DNA from: Rhizobium etli 8C-3
GTDB lineage: Bacteria > Pseudomonadota > Alphaproteobacteria > Rhizobiales > Rhizobiaceae
Assembly (NCBI RefSeq): GCF_001908375.1
Contig: NZ_CP017244.1
Span: forward strand, 1,116,001-1,180,000
Length of the DNA stretch: 64,000 nt
Direction: 5' to 3'
Shown piece after piece: positions 7,900-16,716 of the stretch. The notes below the pieces were generated by a model. That model was not told the DNA's origin. It saw nothing but the letters and a program-made list of their open reading frames with translations, and made no database searches. Made by a program: the position numbers and the translations under genes. Numbering within the stretch: position 1 is the first letter of the stretch; each line of letters starts with the position of its first letter.

Positions 7900-9459
7900 T
7901 TAATCGGCTATCGAAACTTCCCAGGCCCGCGGCATGGAAAATATGGACGCCTGGTAGTTCTGGACGCTCTTCTGGAAGGCGGAAGCTTCGAGGCCGTTGT
8001 ACAGCATCAGGAACGGCACGCTTGCCAGGAAGCGGGCATGCAGCTTGTCGAACAGTTCCTGGCGTTTCGCGGGATCGGAAGAACGGACGTTCTCGGCGAG
8101 CAAGGCCTGCGCCTCGGGATCGTCCCAGACCTTGCGAGGCTCCTTCTCCTTGTTGCCCATGACGGAATCGTAGGTCAGCGCGGGGTCGAAGCGCGCCGAA
8201 TAGGGGAACGTCATCGCCGTGTAGTTGCCGCTTTGGTAGCGATCGAGCTGGGCCGCCCACTCCAGCACCTCGATCTCGACATTGATGCCGGCCTGTTGAA
8301 GCATGGCCTGCGCCATGACCGCCGCGTCGTAGGTGTTTGCGTAACGGGTGTTGGCGATGAGCTTGATGGGGCGTCCGTCGTATCCTGCTTCCTGCAGCAA
8401 GGTCTTTGCCGCCTCAGGATCGAATTTGTATCCCTTTGCCTGTTCGGCCGAATGAAATTTCGAGGTTGCAGGCACAAGCGAATTGTTGGCTTTGCCGAGC
8501 CCCAGCGTGATGCCGTCGACCAAGGCATTGGTGTCGATCGCCATGGAAATCGCCTTACGAATACGGACATCCTTGAGGAGCGGGTCGCGGGTCTGGAAGA
8601 GAACTGCGGTGATGCCGGGATTGCTGGCGAGGGAGACGTCGAGATCCGCATTTTGCTTGAACTCGGCAATATCTGCATAGGGCACGTCCGGAACGACATC
8701 GACATCGCCACTGAGAAGGGCGGCTTTTGCCGACGACCGATCGGGGATGATGGGAAAGTGGACCGTCTCCACCAAGGGCCTTTTTGATCCCGTAAGTCCA
8801 TCACGGCCCTCGCCCGCCCTCGCGCTGTATTCGGGGAAAGCCTCGAGATCGACAAATTCTCCTTTCTTCCATTCCTTGTATTTGAACGGGCCGGTTCCAA
8901 CTGGCTGCTTGAAGGAACCATCGTCATTGAGCGACGATTTTTCGAGAATGCCGGTCATGCCGCAATCGAGCCGGGCGAGCGTCGCCAGGAAAAGGGCGTT
9001 GGGCTGCTCGAGCTTGAAAACGACGGTCTTCTTGTCCGGAGCGTCGGCGGCAACGACGTGCGAGGCGCCGCCTTCCGCAAAGTCGGGGCGGCAGCGCCAC
9101 TTGGTCGCTTCCGCCATGTAGCGGTTCCAGCTCCACAGCACGTCGACCGAAGTCAACTCCTTGCCATTGTGAAATTTGACGCCGTCGCGCAGAGTGAAGG
9201 TATAGGTAAGCTCATCCTTAGAAACGGCGACCTTCTCTGCCAGCAGAGGCTTCACGGAAGCATCCTCGCCGTAGGCAACCAGCCCTTCCACCATATGAAG
9301 CACCACCGCGTCGCTGTTCGAATCCCGGTTCACGCCTGGGTCGAGGCTACGGATATCAGCATTGAGGGCGATGTTGAGCGTCTTGGCTTGCAGCGGCGCA
9401 GCCGCAAGCATCAAGCCAATCAGGCTGACGGATGCCATGGCAGCAGAATGCTTGTTCAC
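7900..9459 (-). CDS. ABC transporter periplasmic substrate-binding protein (SBP_bac_5)
   Basis: This 519-aa solute-binding protein is of the DppA/OppA class. It starts with a clear signal peptide (MNKHSAAMASVSLIGLMLAA, cleavage after LQA). The mature protein begins KTLNIALNADIRSLDPG, the usual family opening, and contains VEGLVAYGEDA and a long C-terminal lobe. It is the first gene of the importer operon and sets its specificity. Such proteins bind peptides, opines, glycosides or amides; here the enzyme genes next door suggest an N-acylated amine or peptide-like ligand, which is inference. Confidence 0.92.
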   Translation of the reverse strand: MNKHSAAMASVSLIGLMLAAAPLQAKTLNIALNADIRSLDPGVNRDSNSDAVVLHMVEGLVAYGEDASVKPLLAEKVAVSKDELTYTFTLRDGVKFHNGKELTSVDVLWSWNRYMAEATKWRCRPDFAEGGASHVVAADAPDKKTVVFKLEQPNALFLATLARLDCGMTGILEKSSLNDDGSFKQPVGTGPFKYKEWKKGEFVDLEAFPEYSARAGEGRDGLTGSKRPLVETVHFPIIPDRSSAKAALLSGDVDVVPDVPYADIAEFKQNADLDVSLASNPGITAVLFQTRDPLLKDVRIRKAISMAIDTNALVDGITLGLGKANNSLVPATSKFHSAEQAKGYKFDPEAAKTLLQEAGYDGRPIKLIANTRYANTYDAAVMAQAMLQQAGINVEIEVLEWAAQLDRYQSGNYTAMTFPYSARFDPALTYDSVMGNKEKEPRKVWDDPEAQALLAENVRSSDPAKRQELFDKLHARFLASVPFLMLYNGLEASAFQKSVQNYQASIFSMPRAWEVSIAD

Positions 9460-9694
9460 GTGCGTTCTCCTCTTGATCGTTATCCGGCGATTTCGTCCGC
9501 CTTTTGCTCACATTGCCTTCTACATCACCAAAATGCAATACAAAAATCAAATAGACAGATTCATCTGCCGTGGAGCCGTATTCACCTGCGGGAAAATCCG
9601 GCGAAGAAATCCGAGCCGTGAGCCTGAGTCGCGTCTGGCTTCAGCGCCGATATTTGTTCGCAGCAAGCGGCTGTTGCAGGCCTACAGATCAAGC
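9460..9694. promoter_or_regulatory. Upstream region of the importer operon
   Basis: This gap separates the regulator's stop codon from the importer operon on the same strand. An A/T-rich segment near 9525-9560 is the likely promoter area. No inverted repeat strong enough to name as an operator was seen. Confidence 0.3.
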
Positions 9695-10603
9695 CTAGCG
9701 GTCGCCGGCAGCGATTCTTTGCTCGACATTCCTGAGGATGACTTCGAGATGGCGCTTCAACACGATCCGCGCGATCTCCAGGTCTCCCACCTTGATGTGG
9801 TGCAGGATCTGAAGATGCTGATCGAGCGAGGCCTCGATCCTCTCGCGCTGCAGTCGGTCGAAAACCGAGGATTCTCGCAGAAGCCGCAGATCGTTCTGCA
9901 TGCGGACCGCCTGCAGAATGAAACGATTACCGGACCATCTGGCGAGCGCTTCATGGAAGGAAGCGTTGAGCTGCAGCCACTCGGGGCGGCCGATTTCGCC
10001 TTTTTCATGGAGCTGACCGAGCACGTTCTCATGTGCGGCGATCAGAGCGTCGAGCGCTTCTGGTTCCGCGCGGTAATCTGGCTCCGAGAGGCCGGCTAAC
10101 TCTACCGCAAGACGGAAACGGTAGCTTTCGGCTAGGCTTTCGGCGCTGTCGAGGGAATCGACGAATGCCCATCCGTGGCCCCGCTGCCTGTGAATCAGCC
10201 CTTGCGATGAGAGTTGCGCAAGCGCCTTGCGAAGTATGCCACGCGCCACCTGGTAGCGTTCGGTCAACTCGTTCTCGGAGACCTCCTGCGGGATCAATCC
10301 TCGGGACCGATCATGCAGGACTTGCTGCTTTAGCCGCTCCGTTTCGCTCGTCGTCAAGGATTCCAGAAGCTTCTCGGAGCCCAGATCGACCGCTGCGACA
10401 AATCCCTTGTTCGGAATGAGCCGCACGAGCGCTTTCTCCTCCAGAATTTCGAGCGCACCCCGCATTGGCGAGCGGGAAACGCCGAATGCCGAAGCCAACG
10501 ACTTTTCGACGATCTGGTGCCCTGCCCGCCAACCTTCCTTTTGAGCCTGAAGGAGGATCTGCCGGGCGATATCGATCTGTAGGGCGCTGTGTCCGCTGTC
10601 CAT
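9695..10603 (-). CDS. GntR-like regulator with two winged-helix domains and FCD domain
   Basis: This 302-aa transcription factor is probably the local repressor of the importer and catabolic genes. Residues about 1-70 form a winged helix of GntR type (LASAFGVSRSPMRGALEILE). Residues about 90-150 form a second (ENELTERYQVARGILRKAL, then LIHRQRGHGWAF). An FCD ligand-binding domain follows (FHEALARWSGNRFILQAV; DQHLQILHHIKVGDLEIA). Ordinary FadR/FCD proteins have one winged helix and about 220-250 aa, so the tandem arrangement is unusual. It lies between the importer operon and the divergent enzyme operon. Confidence 0.88.
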   Translation of the reverse strand: MDSGHSALQIDIARQILLQAQKEGWRAGHQIVEKSLASAFGVSRSPMRGALEILEEKALVRLIPNKGFVAAVDLGSEKLLESLTTSETERLKQQVLHDRSRGLIPQEVSENELTERYQVARGILRKALAQLSSQGLIHRQRGHGWAFVDSLDSAESLAESYRFRLAVELAGLSEPDYRAEPEALDALIAAHENVLGQLHEKGEIGRPEWLQLNASFHEALARWSGNRFILQAVRMQNDLRLLRESSVFDRLQRERIEASLDQHLQILHHIKVGDLEIARIVLKRHLEVILRNVEQRIAAGDR

Positions 10604-10732
10604 GCCTTGGGTCCCTGTTCCGAAGTCTGCCTCGATGTCGTCCCTACCGAATAGACTTGAGATTTGCTCTCGACAACCAGCGAAATACGTGCTTTTTAAC
10701 TACACAAAATACATTAGCTTGGGAAGAAAAAA

Positions 10733-11854
10733 ATGCCCGCCACATCATTTCCTCTGATCTCCATTTTCGGCTCACCCCGCGAGCGCGGCCTTCAGTATGG
10801 TCGGCAGGCGGAAGACAGGGTTCGCCGCAGCGTCGCGCTGTATTCCGGACGTCTCGGGCAGATCGGCATTTCGGAGCAAGACCTGACGGACATGGTTGGA
10901 AGCTATGTTCCCGTGATCGAAGCGTTTGATCCCGCGTTCATCGAAGAAATGACGGGCATCGCAGAGGGCGCCGGTCTTTCCTTCGATCAGATCGTCCTGA
11001 TCAACGCCCGCACGGAGATCCTGGCAAAAGCCCGCCGCCGGCAGGCAGCCCAAGCCGAACATTCCGGCGACGGCTGCACCGGTGTCGTCGTATTGCCCGA
11101 GCGCAGTCAAACCGGCGAACTCATTCATGCCCAAAATTGGGACTGGATTGCCGAGTGTGCAGAAACTGCGATCGTCCTTCGTGTCCAGCCGGACAAAGGT
11201 CCTTCTTACCAGACCTTTACCGAGGCGGGCGGTCTTGCCAGAAGCGGCATGAACGACCGGGGAATCGCGATCACCGCCAACTACCTCGAGAGCGACCGCG
11301 ACTTCGCTCAGGATGGCGTCCCGCTCTCCCTCATCCGACGCATGGTGTTGCAACAGGAGCATATGGCTATGGCAATGCGTGCCGTGGCCGCCACCGGGAA
11401 ATCGGCCTCAAACAACATCATCGTCAGCCACAAAGACGGCTTCGGCATCAGTTTCGAATGCGCCCCCGACGAGGCCTTCAACATCTATCCGGAAAACGGC
11501 CTGATCGTACATGCCAACCATTGGCAAAGCCCAACAGCGCTTCTCAAGCTGCGCGAACAGGCGCATGGCAGTTGGTCCGACAGCTTCTATCGCGACTGGC
11601 GGGTCCGCCACGAACTGGAACAATTGCCGAAGATCGGGGTCGCGGAGGTAAAGAAGGCGCTGGCTGACAAGTTCGGCTACCCCTACAGCGTCTGCCGCCC
11701 CCCCTATCGCACCTCGCGCGGCCACGTATCGGCGACGGTCGCTACGATCGTCATGCGCCCCGCTTCGGGGGAGATGGAACTGGCGGTGCTGCCCGCCGAA
11801 AATCCGGAATTCACCCGCTATCCCACCCGCAACGACTCTGAAGCCACGGAATAA
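10733..11854 (+). CDS. C45 family autoproteolytic acyltransferase/hydrolase
   Basis: This 373-aa member of the peptidase C45 / acyl-CoA:6-aminopenicillanate acyltransferase-like family consists of N-terminal-nucleophile enzymes that self-cleave and then hydrolyse or transfer amide-bound acyl groups. The cleavage site is visible as DGCTGVVV, with Cys115 as the predicted new N-terminal nucleophile. Cleavage would give a subunit of about 12 kDa and one of about 28 kDa. AQNWDW soon after and SGMNDRGIAITANYL later are further family features. There is no signal peptide, so it acts in the cytoplasm on imported substrate. It is first in the plus-strand enzyme operon, 129 bases from the divergent regulator. 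The physiological substrate is unknown. Confidence 0.88.
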   Translation: MPATSFPLISIFGSPRERGLQYGRQAEDRVRRSVALYSGRLGQIGISEQDLTDMVGSYVPVIEAFDPAFIEEMTGIAEGAGLSFDQIVLINARTEILAKARRRQAAQAEHSGDGCTGVVVLPERSQTGELIHAQNWDWIAECAETAIVLRVQPDKGPSYQTFTEAGGLARSGMNDRGIAITANYLESDRDFAQDGVPLSLIRRMVLQQEHMAMAMRAVAATGKSASNNIIVSHKDGFGISFECAPDEAFNIYPENGLIVHANHWQSPTALLKLREQAHGSWSDSFYRDWRVRHELEQLPKIGVAEVKKALADKFGYPYSVCRPPYRTSRGHVSATVATIVMRPASGEMELAVLPAENPEFTRYPTRNDSEATE

Positions 11855-11942
11855 AAACGGCGTTTGAGTGATCCGGCTGCCCGGTGCGCCTGTGCAGCGA
11901 CGAGCCCACAGTCACTACAGTTGCAATGGAAGGTGAATAAAA

Positions 11943-13271
11943 ATGGATACGCCCCTGATGCATGGCGCCAACAATCTCGACTCCCACTGGATGCCGTTCA
12001 CGCCGAACCGTGATTTCAAGAAACACGCGCAATTCGTCTCCAGCGCATCCGGCATGTATTACTACACGACGAATGGCCACAGGCTGCTGGACGGCATCGC
12101 GGGCCTGTGGTGCGTCAATGCCGGACATAGCCATCCGAAGATCGTTGAAGCCATTCAGAAACAGGCCGCGCAACTGGATTTTGCTTCTTCCTTCGGACTG
12201 GGCCATCCGCTGGCGTTTGACTATGCCAATCGGCTGACGTCGATTGCACCCGAGGGGCTGGATCACGTGTTCTTCACCAATTCGGGTTCGGAGGCAGCCG
12301 ATACTGCGCTGAAAATGGCGCTGGCTTATCACCATGCCCGCGGCGAGGGTCAGCGCATGCGCATCATCGGTCGGCAGCGCGGTTATCATGGCGTCGGTTT
12401 CGGCGGTCTTTCGGCCGCCGGCATGGGGCCGCACAAAAAGCAGTTCGGCATGCTGTTGCCCGGCGCTGCACACATGCCGCATACGCATGATCCCGCGCGG
12501 AATGCCTTCAGCCGAGGCCAGCCGCAGCATGGCGCCGAGATCGCCGACGCCCTGGAACAGATGCTGCAGACCTATGATCCTTCGACCGTTGCTGCGGTGA
12601 TCGTCGAGCCCGTTGCCGGATCGACTGGCGTCCTGGTGCCGCCCATCGGCTATCTGGAACGCCTGCGTGAGATCTGCTCCCACAACGGCATCCTGCTCAT
12701 CCTCGACGAGGTCGTCACCGGCTTCGGCAGGCTCGGCCGTCCCTTCGCCGCGGACCGCTTTGGCGTGACGCCGGACCTCCTGATGATCGCCAAGGGGATG
12801 ACGAGCGGCGCCGTGCCGATGGGGGGGGTGATCGCCAGCGGCAACATCTACGAGACATTGACCAGCAGCGCTGCGCCCGGCGCCGTCGAGTTTGCCCATG
12901 GCTACACCTATTCCGGCCATCCGCTGGCCGCCGCGGCCGGCCTGGCCGCGCTGGACGTCTATCTCTCGGAAGGCTTGTTCGAACATGCCGCCGCAGTCGA
13001 GCCAGTGTGGCAAGACTGCGCCCACCGGCTAAGGGGGCTGCCGGGTGTGGTCGATATCCGCAATCTCGGGCTTCTGGCCGGGATTGAACTTGGTGCCGAC
13101 GTCGCAAGCGGTAAGCTCTTGGCCAAAAAGGTTCATGACTTCTGCTTCGAGAAGGGTGTGCTGGTCCGCCCGGTTGCCAACACTATCGTGCTGTCGCCAC
13201 CGCTGATCGTTTCGCAAGCGGAAATCGAGACGATTTTCGAGACCATTGCAGGCGTCCTGAAAGAGCTCTGA
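11943..13271 (+). CDS. Class III omega-amino acid:pyruvate-type aminotransferase
   Basis: This 442-aa PLP enzyme is related to omega-amino acid:pyruvate (beta-alanine:pyruvate) aminotransferase. The N-terminus LDSHWMPFTPNRDFKK is characteristic of that group. FTNSGSEAADTALK binds the cofactor phosphate, LLILDEVVTGFGRLG holds the PLP-binding Asp255, and IAKGMTSGAVPMGG contains the Schiff-base Lys284. It would convert a terminal amine into a semialdehyde, with pyruvate as the likely acceptor. The gene lies 88 bases after the C45 gene and ahead of the NodB-fold genes. It fits a pathway where amide hydrolysis frees an amine that is then transaminated. Confidence 0.93.
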   Translation: MDTPLMHGANNLDSHWMPFTPNRDFKKHAQFVSSASGMYYYTTNGHRLLDGIAGLWCVNAGHSHPKIVEAIQKQAAQLDFASSFGLGHPLAFDYANRLTSIAPEGLDHVFFTNSGSEAADTALKMALAYHHARGEGQRMRIIGRQRGYHGVGFGGLSAAGMGPHKKQFGMLLPGAAHMPHTHDPARNAFSRGQPQHGAEIADALEQMLQTYDPSTVAAVIVEPVAGSTGVLVPPIGYLERLREICSHNGILLILDEVVTGFGRLGRPFAADRFGVTPDLLMIAKGMTSGAVPMGGVIASGNIYETLTSSAAPGAVEFAHGYTYSGHPLAAAAGLAALDVYLSEGLFEHAAAVEPVWQDCAHRLRGLPGVVDIRNLGLLAGIELGADVASGKLLAKKVHDFCFEKGVLVRPVANTIVLSPPLIVSQAEIETIFETIAGVLKEL

Positions 13272-13295
13272 GGCGGATAGCGCGGGAAAACAGCG

Positions 13296-14159
13296 ATGAT
13301 CGACCAGACAAGCGCCGACCATTCATCACGCTGGCCAAATGCTGCCAGATGTGTGGTTGCGATCACCATAGATTTCGACGGGCCATCGCTCGAAATAGGT
13401 CGCGGACGCAACACCCTCGGTATCTACTCGCATGGTCGATATTCCGCCAAATGCGGCATCCCGCGATACCTGCGCATCCTGGAGGAGACGGGTATTCCCG
13501 CTACCTTTTTTGTGCCGGGCTACGACGCCGAACAGCACCCGCAGAGCGTGAGGGAAATTGTGGGCAGCGGTCATGAGGTCGCCGCGCACGGCTACGTTCA
13601 CGAGGGCTGGGATCTCGGTGACGAGGAGCCTTTCTTCCTTCAGAAGACACATGAAATCCTGACGGATCTCGTTGGCGCGGCGCCGCTTGGCTGGCGCTCG
13701 CCATCGGGTCACAAATCGGCGCACACGATGCGCGCGCTGAAGCGCCTCGGCTATATCTACGATTCCAGCGACAAGGATCGGGACCTGCCTTACCTGGCAG
13801 AGTTCGGCGGCCGCGTCCACGACAACCTGATCATCCTGCCGAACAACACCTCGAGCCTAGACGACTTCCCGTTCTATCGGGTCAGCTATACGCCCCCGTC
13901 GGAAGTGTTGGCGCACTGGATCGAGGAGTATGAGGCGATCCGCGCCGAAGGCGGCTATTTCAATCTGACGCTGCATCCGCGCGTTGGTTATGGTTCCGGC
14001 TCGCCAGCCCGGGCGCACATCGTCAAGGAATTGATCGAATACATCAAGGAGAGCGGCGACGCCCAGTTCGTGAACCTCGCGCAGTTCGCCGACTGGTGCC
14101 TCAAGTCGCCACGTCGATGGCTGAAGACCCCTCCATTCGTGAACGGCGGAGCGGCCTGA
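13296..14159 (+). CDS. NodB-fold polysaccharide deacetylase/amidohydrolase family protein
   Basis: This 287-aa protein with a NodB-like carbohydrate esterase 4 fold is close to the PuuE/allantoinase-like subgroup that works on small C-N substrates. Candidate metal and catalytic residues are present: AITIDFDGP (motif 1 Asp pair), AAHGYVHEG (motif 2 His pair), LGWRSPSGHKS (motif 3) and LTLHPRVGYG (late His). There is no signal peptide. It begins 24 bases after the aminotransferase and overlaps the following paralogue by one base. The role in the pathway may be deformylation, deacetylation or ring opening; the sequence does not decide. Confidence 0.88.
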   Translation: MIDQTSADHSSRWPNAARCVVAITIDFDGPSLEIGRGRNTLGIYSHGRYSAKCGIPRYLRILEETGIPATFFVPGYDAEQHPQSVREIVGSGHEVAAHGYVHEGWDLGDEEPFFLQKTHEILTDLVGAAPLGWRSPSGHKSAHTMRALKRLGYIYDSSDKDRDLPYLAEFGGRVHDNLIILPNNTSSLDDFPFYRVSYTPPSEVLAHWIEEYEAIRAEGGYFNLTLHPRVGYGSGSPARAHIVKELIEYIKESGDAQFVNLAQFADWCLKSPRRWLKTPPFVNGGAA

Positions 14160-14941
14160 TGACACCTCAACTCATGATCGTCACAATCACCGTCAATCTC
14201 CAGGGTTCCGTGGTCGAGACCCGCGCCGGGGCGGAGACCGAGGAAACCCTCTTCGGCAAGAAATCCTACGGCAAGTACACGGCCCATCCCGGTACTCCCC
14301 GGCTGCTTGCGATGTTTGACCGATTGCGGATCAAGGCGACTTTCTTCGTGCCTGGCCAGGAGACCTTGGACAATCCCGGTCTTGTCCGCGAAATCGCCGC
14401 AAGAGGCCATGAAGTCGCCGCGCATGGCTTTGCCCACGAGGCCTATATCGGGGCACCGGAAGAAACTGTACTGCTGCAAAGGACGCATGACCTCCTGACA
14501 GGCACAACTGGTACTGCGCCGATAGGCTGGCGGGCGCCGACCGGGTCGCTGGCACCTGCCACGTTGAAGGTCTTACAAGACATGGGCTATGTCTATGATT
14601 CCAGCAATCAGGATGACGACTTTCCCTATTCACTTGCCGCAGACGGTGCGGACCGGATGGTGGAACTGCCGCAGAACGAAATGCTGATCGACGAGACGCA
14701 TTATTCTCGACGCGCGACCCATGCAAGGCTTCTGGCCTGGTGGCGGGAGGAATTCCAGGCAATGCATGCCGAGCGCTGCTTCGCCGCAATAACCGTCAGT
14801 CCCCGCTCCGACTATGGAAGCGGCCGGGCCAGCCGGATTGCGTCCCTCGAACATTTCTTGGCCGACGTGCAAAAGCATGAGGATACCGTGCTGATGACCT
14901 GCGCGGAGGCGGCTCGACGCCACCAGTCCGATGTCCTCTAG
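14159..14941 (+). CDS. NodB-fold paralogue with lost catalytic residues
   Basis: This 260-aa protein is clearly paralogous to the preceding gene (shared FFVPG, GHEVAAHG, GYVYDSS). The ATG at 14159 overlaps the previous stop (ATGA-like junction), so the two are probably translated together. The catalytic positions differ. The TIDFDGP motif is replaced by TVNLQGS, and LTLHPR by ITVSPR, so the Asp pair and the late His are gone; only HGFAH is kept. The protein is therefore likely a non-catalytic subunit paired with its neighbour, or has a new function. Confidence 0.85.
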   Translation: MTPQLMIVTITVNLQGSVVETRAGAETEETLFGKKSYGKYTAHPGTPRLLAMFDRLRIKATFFVPGQETLDNPGLVREIAARGHEVAAHGFAHEAYIGAPEETVLLQRTHDLLTGTTGTAPIGWRAPTGSLAPATLKVLQDMGYVYDSSNQDDDFPYSLAADGADRMVELPQNEMLIDETHYSRRATHARLLAWWREEFQAMHAERCFAAITVSPRSDYGSGRASRIASLEHFLADVQKHEDTVLMTCAEAARRHQSDVL

Positions 14942-14996
14942 ATCAAGTGCCGCAGGCCGCCGAAGCGGCACTCTGCGGCGTCTACACGGGTGAACT

Positions 14997-16433
14997 ATGC
15001 ATATCTATCCTGACGTGAAGCTTTTCATCGGCGGAGAATGGCGCGATGCCATCGGCGGCGAGGTCATTCCGGTCATCGACCCGGCAACGGAGGAAGTGAT
15101 CGGCAGAATCGCTCACGCGCGCAAGCCGGACCTCGACCTCGCCCTGGAGGCCGCCGACGCGGGTTTTAGACTGTGGCGCGACATATCTGCCTTCGACCGC
15201 TCCAAGCTGATGCGCAAGGCTGCGGATATCCTGCGTTCGCGGGCCGATGCCATTGCCCATATCATGACGCGCGAGCAGGGCAAACCGATCGCCCAGTCCA
15301 AGGCGGAAGTCATGAACGGCGCCGACACGATCGACTGGTTCGCGGAAGAAGCTCGCCGGACCTATGGGCAAATCATTCCCGCCCGATTCGGCGGCGTGTC
15401 CAATATGGCTATCAAGTTTCCGGTCGGACCGGTGGCGGCTTTCACACCCTGGAACTTCCCGATCAACCAGATCGTCCGCAAGCTTTCCGCTGCTCTTGCG
15501 ACGGGTTGCTCGATTATCGTTAAAGCACCCGAGGAAACTCCCGCCTCGCCAGCCGAGCTAATCCGCGCCTTTGCCGATGCCGGCGTTCCGGCCGGCGTCG
15601 TCAACCTCGTCTACGGCGTGCCGGCGGACATCTCCCAATACCTCATTGCGCATCCGGTCGTCCGCAAAATTTCGTTCACCGGCTCCACGCCGGTCGGTAA
15701 GCATCTGGCAGCACTCGCCGGCAAGCACATGAAACGCGCCACAATGGAGCTCGGGGGACACGCGCCGGCCATCATTTGCAACGACGCCGATCTTGAAAGG
15801 GCCATCGCGGTGACGGCTCCTGCGAAGTTCCGCAATGCCGGGCAGGTCTGCGTCGCCCCCACTCGATTCCTCGTGCAGGACGGCATCGCCGACAGGTTCA
15901 CGCAAGGCTTCGTTGAGGCAGCACAAGCGATCAAGGTCGGTAACGGCCTGGAACACGGCGTCGCCATGGGGCCGCTCGCCAATGACCGCCGCATACCGGC
16001 CATGGAGGACATGCTCCAAGACGCCATATCGCATGGCGCCCAACTGATGACCGGAGGCAAACGCATCGGCAACAAAGGCTATTTCTTCGAGCCCACAGTG
16101 CTTTCCGACGTACCGACCTCGGCCAGGATCATGAACGACGAGCCCTTCGGCCCTATAGCCGTCATCAACCGCTTCTCGCATCTCGACGAGGCGATCGCCG
16201 AAGCCAACCGCCTCCCCTTCGGACTTGCCTCCTATGCCTTCACCGGTTCGGTGACGACCGCCCACTCACTCGGCCGCCGCGTGGAAGCCGGTATGCTGAC
16301 CATCAACCACAATGGCCTCGCCATTCCGGAAGTGCCCTTCGGCGGTATCAAGGATTCCGGATACGGCACTGAGGGCGGTTCGGAAGCCGTCGAGGCCTAT
16401 CTTGAAACGCGCTTTGTCAGCCAGATGATCTGA
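14997..16433 (+). CDS. NAD(P)-dependent aldehyde (semialdehyde-type) dehydrogenase
   Basis: This 478-aa aldehyde dehydrogenase is of the succinate-semialdehyde/aldehyde class. It has FTPWNFP in the cofactor site, [11 protein letters not shown], the catalytic base Glu251 in ELGGHAP and the nucleophile Cys285 in [26 protein letters not shown] near the end is typical of SSADH-like enzymes. As the last gene of the enzyme operon it would oxidise the semialdehyde made by the aminotransferase to a carboxylic acid. The exact chain length is not readable. Confidence 0.93.
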   Translation: MHIYPDVKLFIGGEWRDAIGGEVIPVIDPATEEVIGRIAHARKPDLDLALEAADAGFRLWRDISAFDRSKLMRKAADILRSRADAIAHIMTREQGKPIAQSKAEVMNGADTIDWFAEEARRTYGQIIPARFGGVSNMAIKFPVGPVAAFTPWNFPINQIVRKLSAALATGCSIIVKAPEETPASPAELIRAFADAGVPAGVVNLVYGVPADISQYLIAHPVVRKISFTGSTPVGKHLAALAGKHMKRATMELGGHAPAIICNDADLERAIAVTAPAKFRNAGQVCVAPTRFLVQDGIADRFTQGFVEAAQAIKVGNGLEHGVAMGPLANDRRIPAMEDMLQDAISHGAQLMTGGKRIGNKGYFFEPTVLSDVPTSARIMNDEPFGPIAVINRFSHLDEAIAEANRLPFGLASYAFTGSVTTAHSLGRRVEAGMLTINHNGLAIPEVPFGGIKDSGYGTEGGSEAVEAYLETRFVSQMI

Positions 16434-16461
16434 CGCCCGAGCACTTTCTCGCATAGTGCCA

Positions 16462-16600
16462 AGCGCCATCTGTTCTGCGTCAGTTACGAGACAATCTACA
16501 AATTCGCCTATTCCGCAGACGGCCAGGCCATCAAGCTTGGCGGCATCTGCCGGAGCGTCGCGCCAGACGCAGACCGCGGCATGCCCGGCGCCACGGTCAC
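16462..16600 (+). mobile_element. Truncated copy of the IS30 transposase
   Basis: This stretch closely matches 3343-3475 inside the IS30 element, including the piece encoding CVSYETIYKFAYSADGQAIK, with several substitutions and small deletions. Both ends are truncated. The copy is in the same orientation as the full element, on the other side of the 4.5-16.4 kb catabolic block. Confidence 0.85.
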
Positions 16601-16716
16601 ATGGACCAGTTAGACCGTATGTTCGTGGGCGGTGGCCCGCCCCCGCGGTAAACTAAATTCGGGGGTTGCTCTGGATAGAGCCAAAGCCGAGCCCCATAGT
16701 TTAACGAGGGCGAACC
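16601..16716 (+). ncRNA. Left noncoding end of IS110 element (candidate bridge-RNA region)
   Basis: IS110-group recombinases use a noncoding bridge RNA made from an element end. This stretch directly upstream of the transposase is noncoding. It contains a hairpin at 16627-16642 (GGGCGG, loop TGGC, CCGCCC). Whether it encodes a bridge RNA is inference; in the IS1111 subgroup the RNA lies at the other end. Confidence 0.3.
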
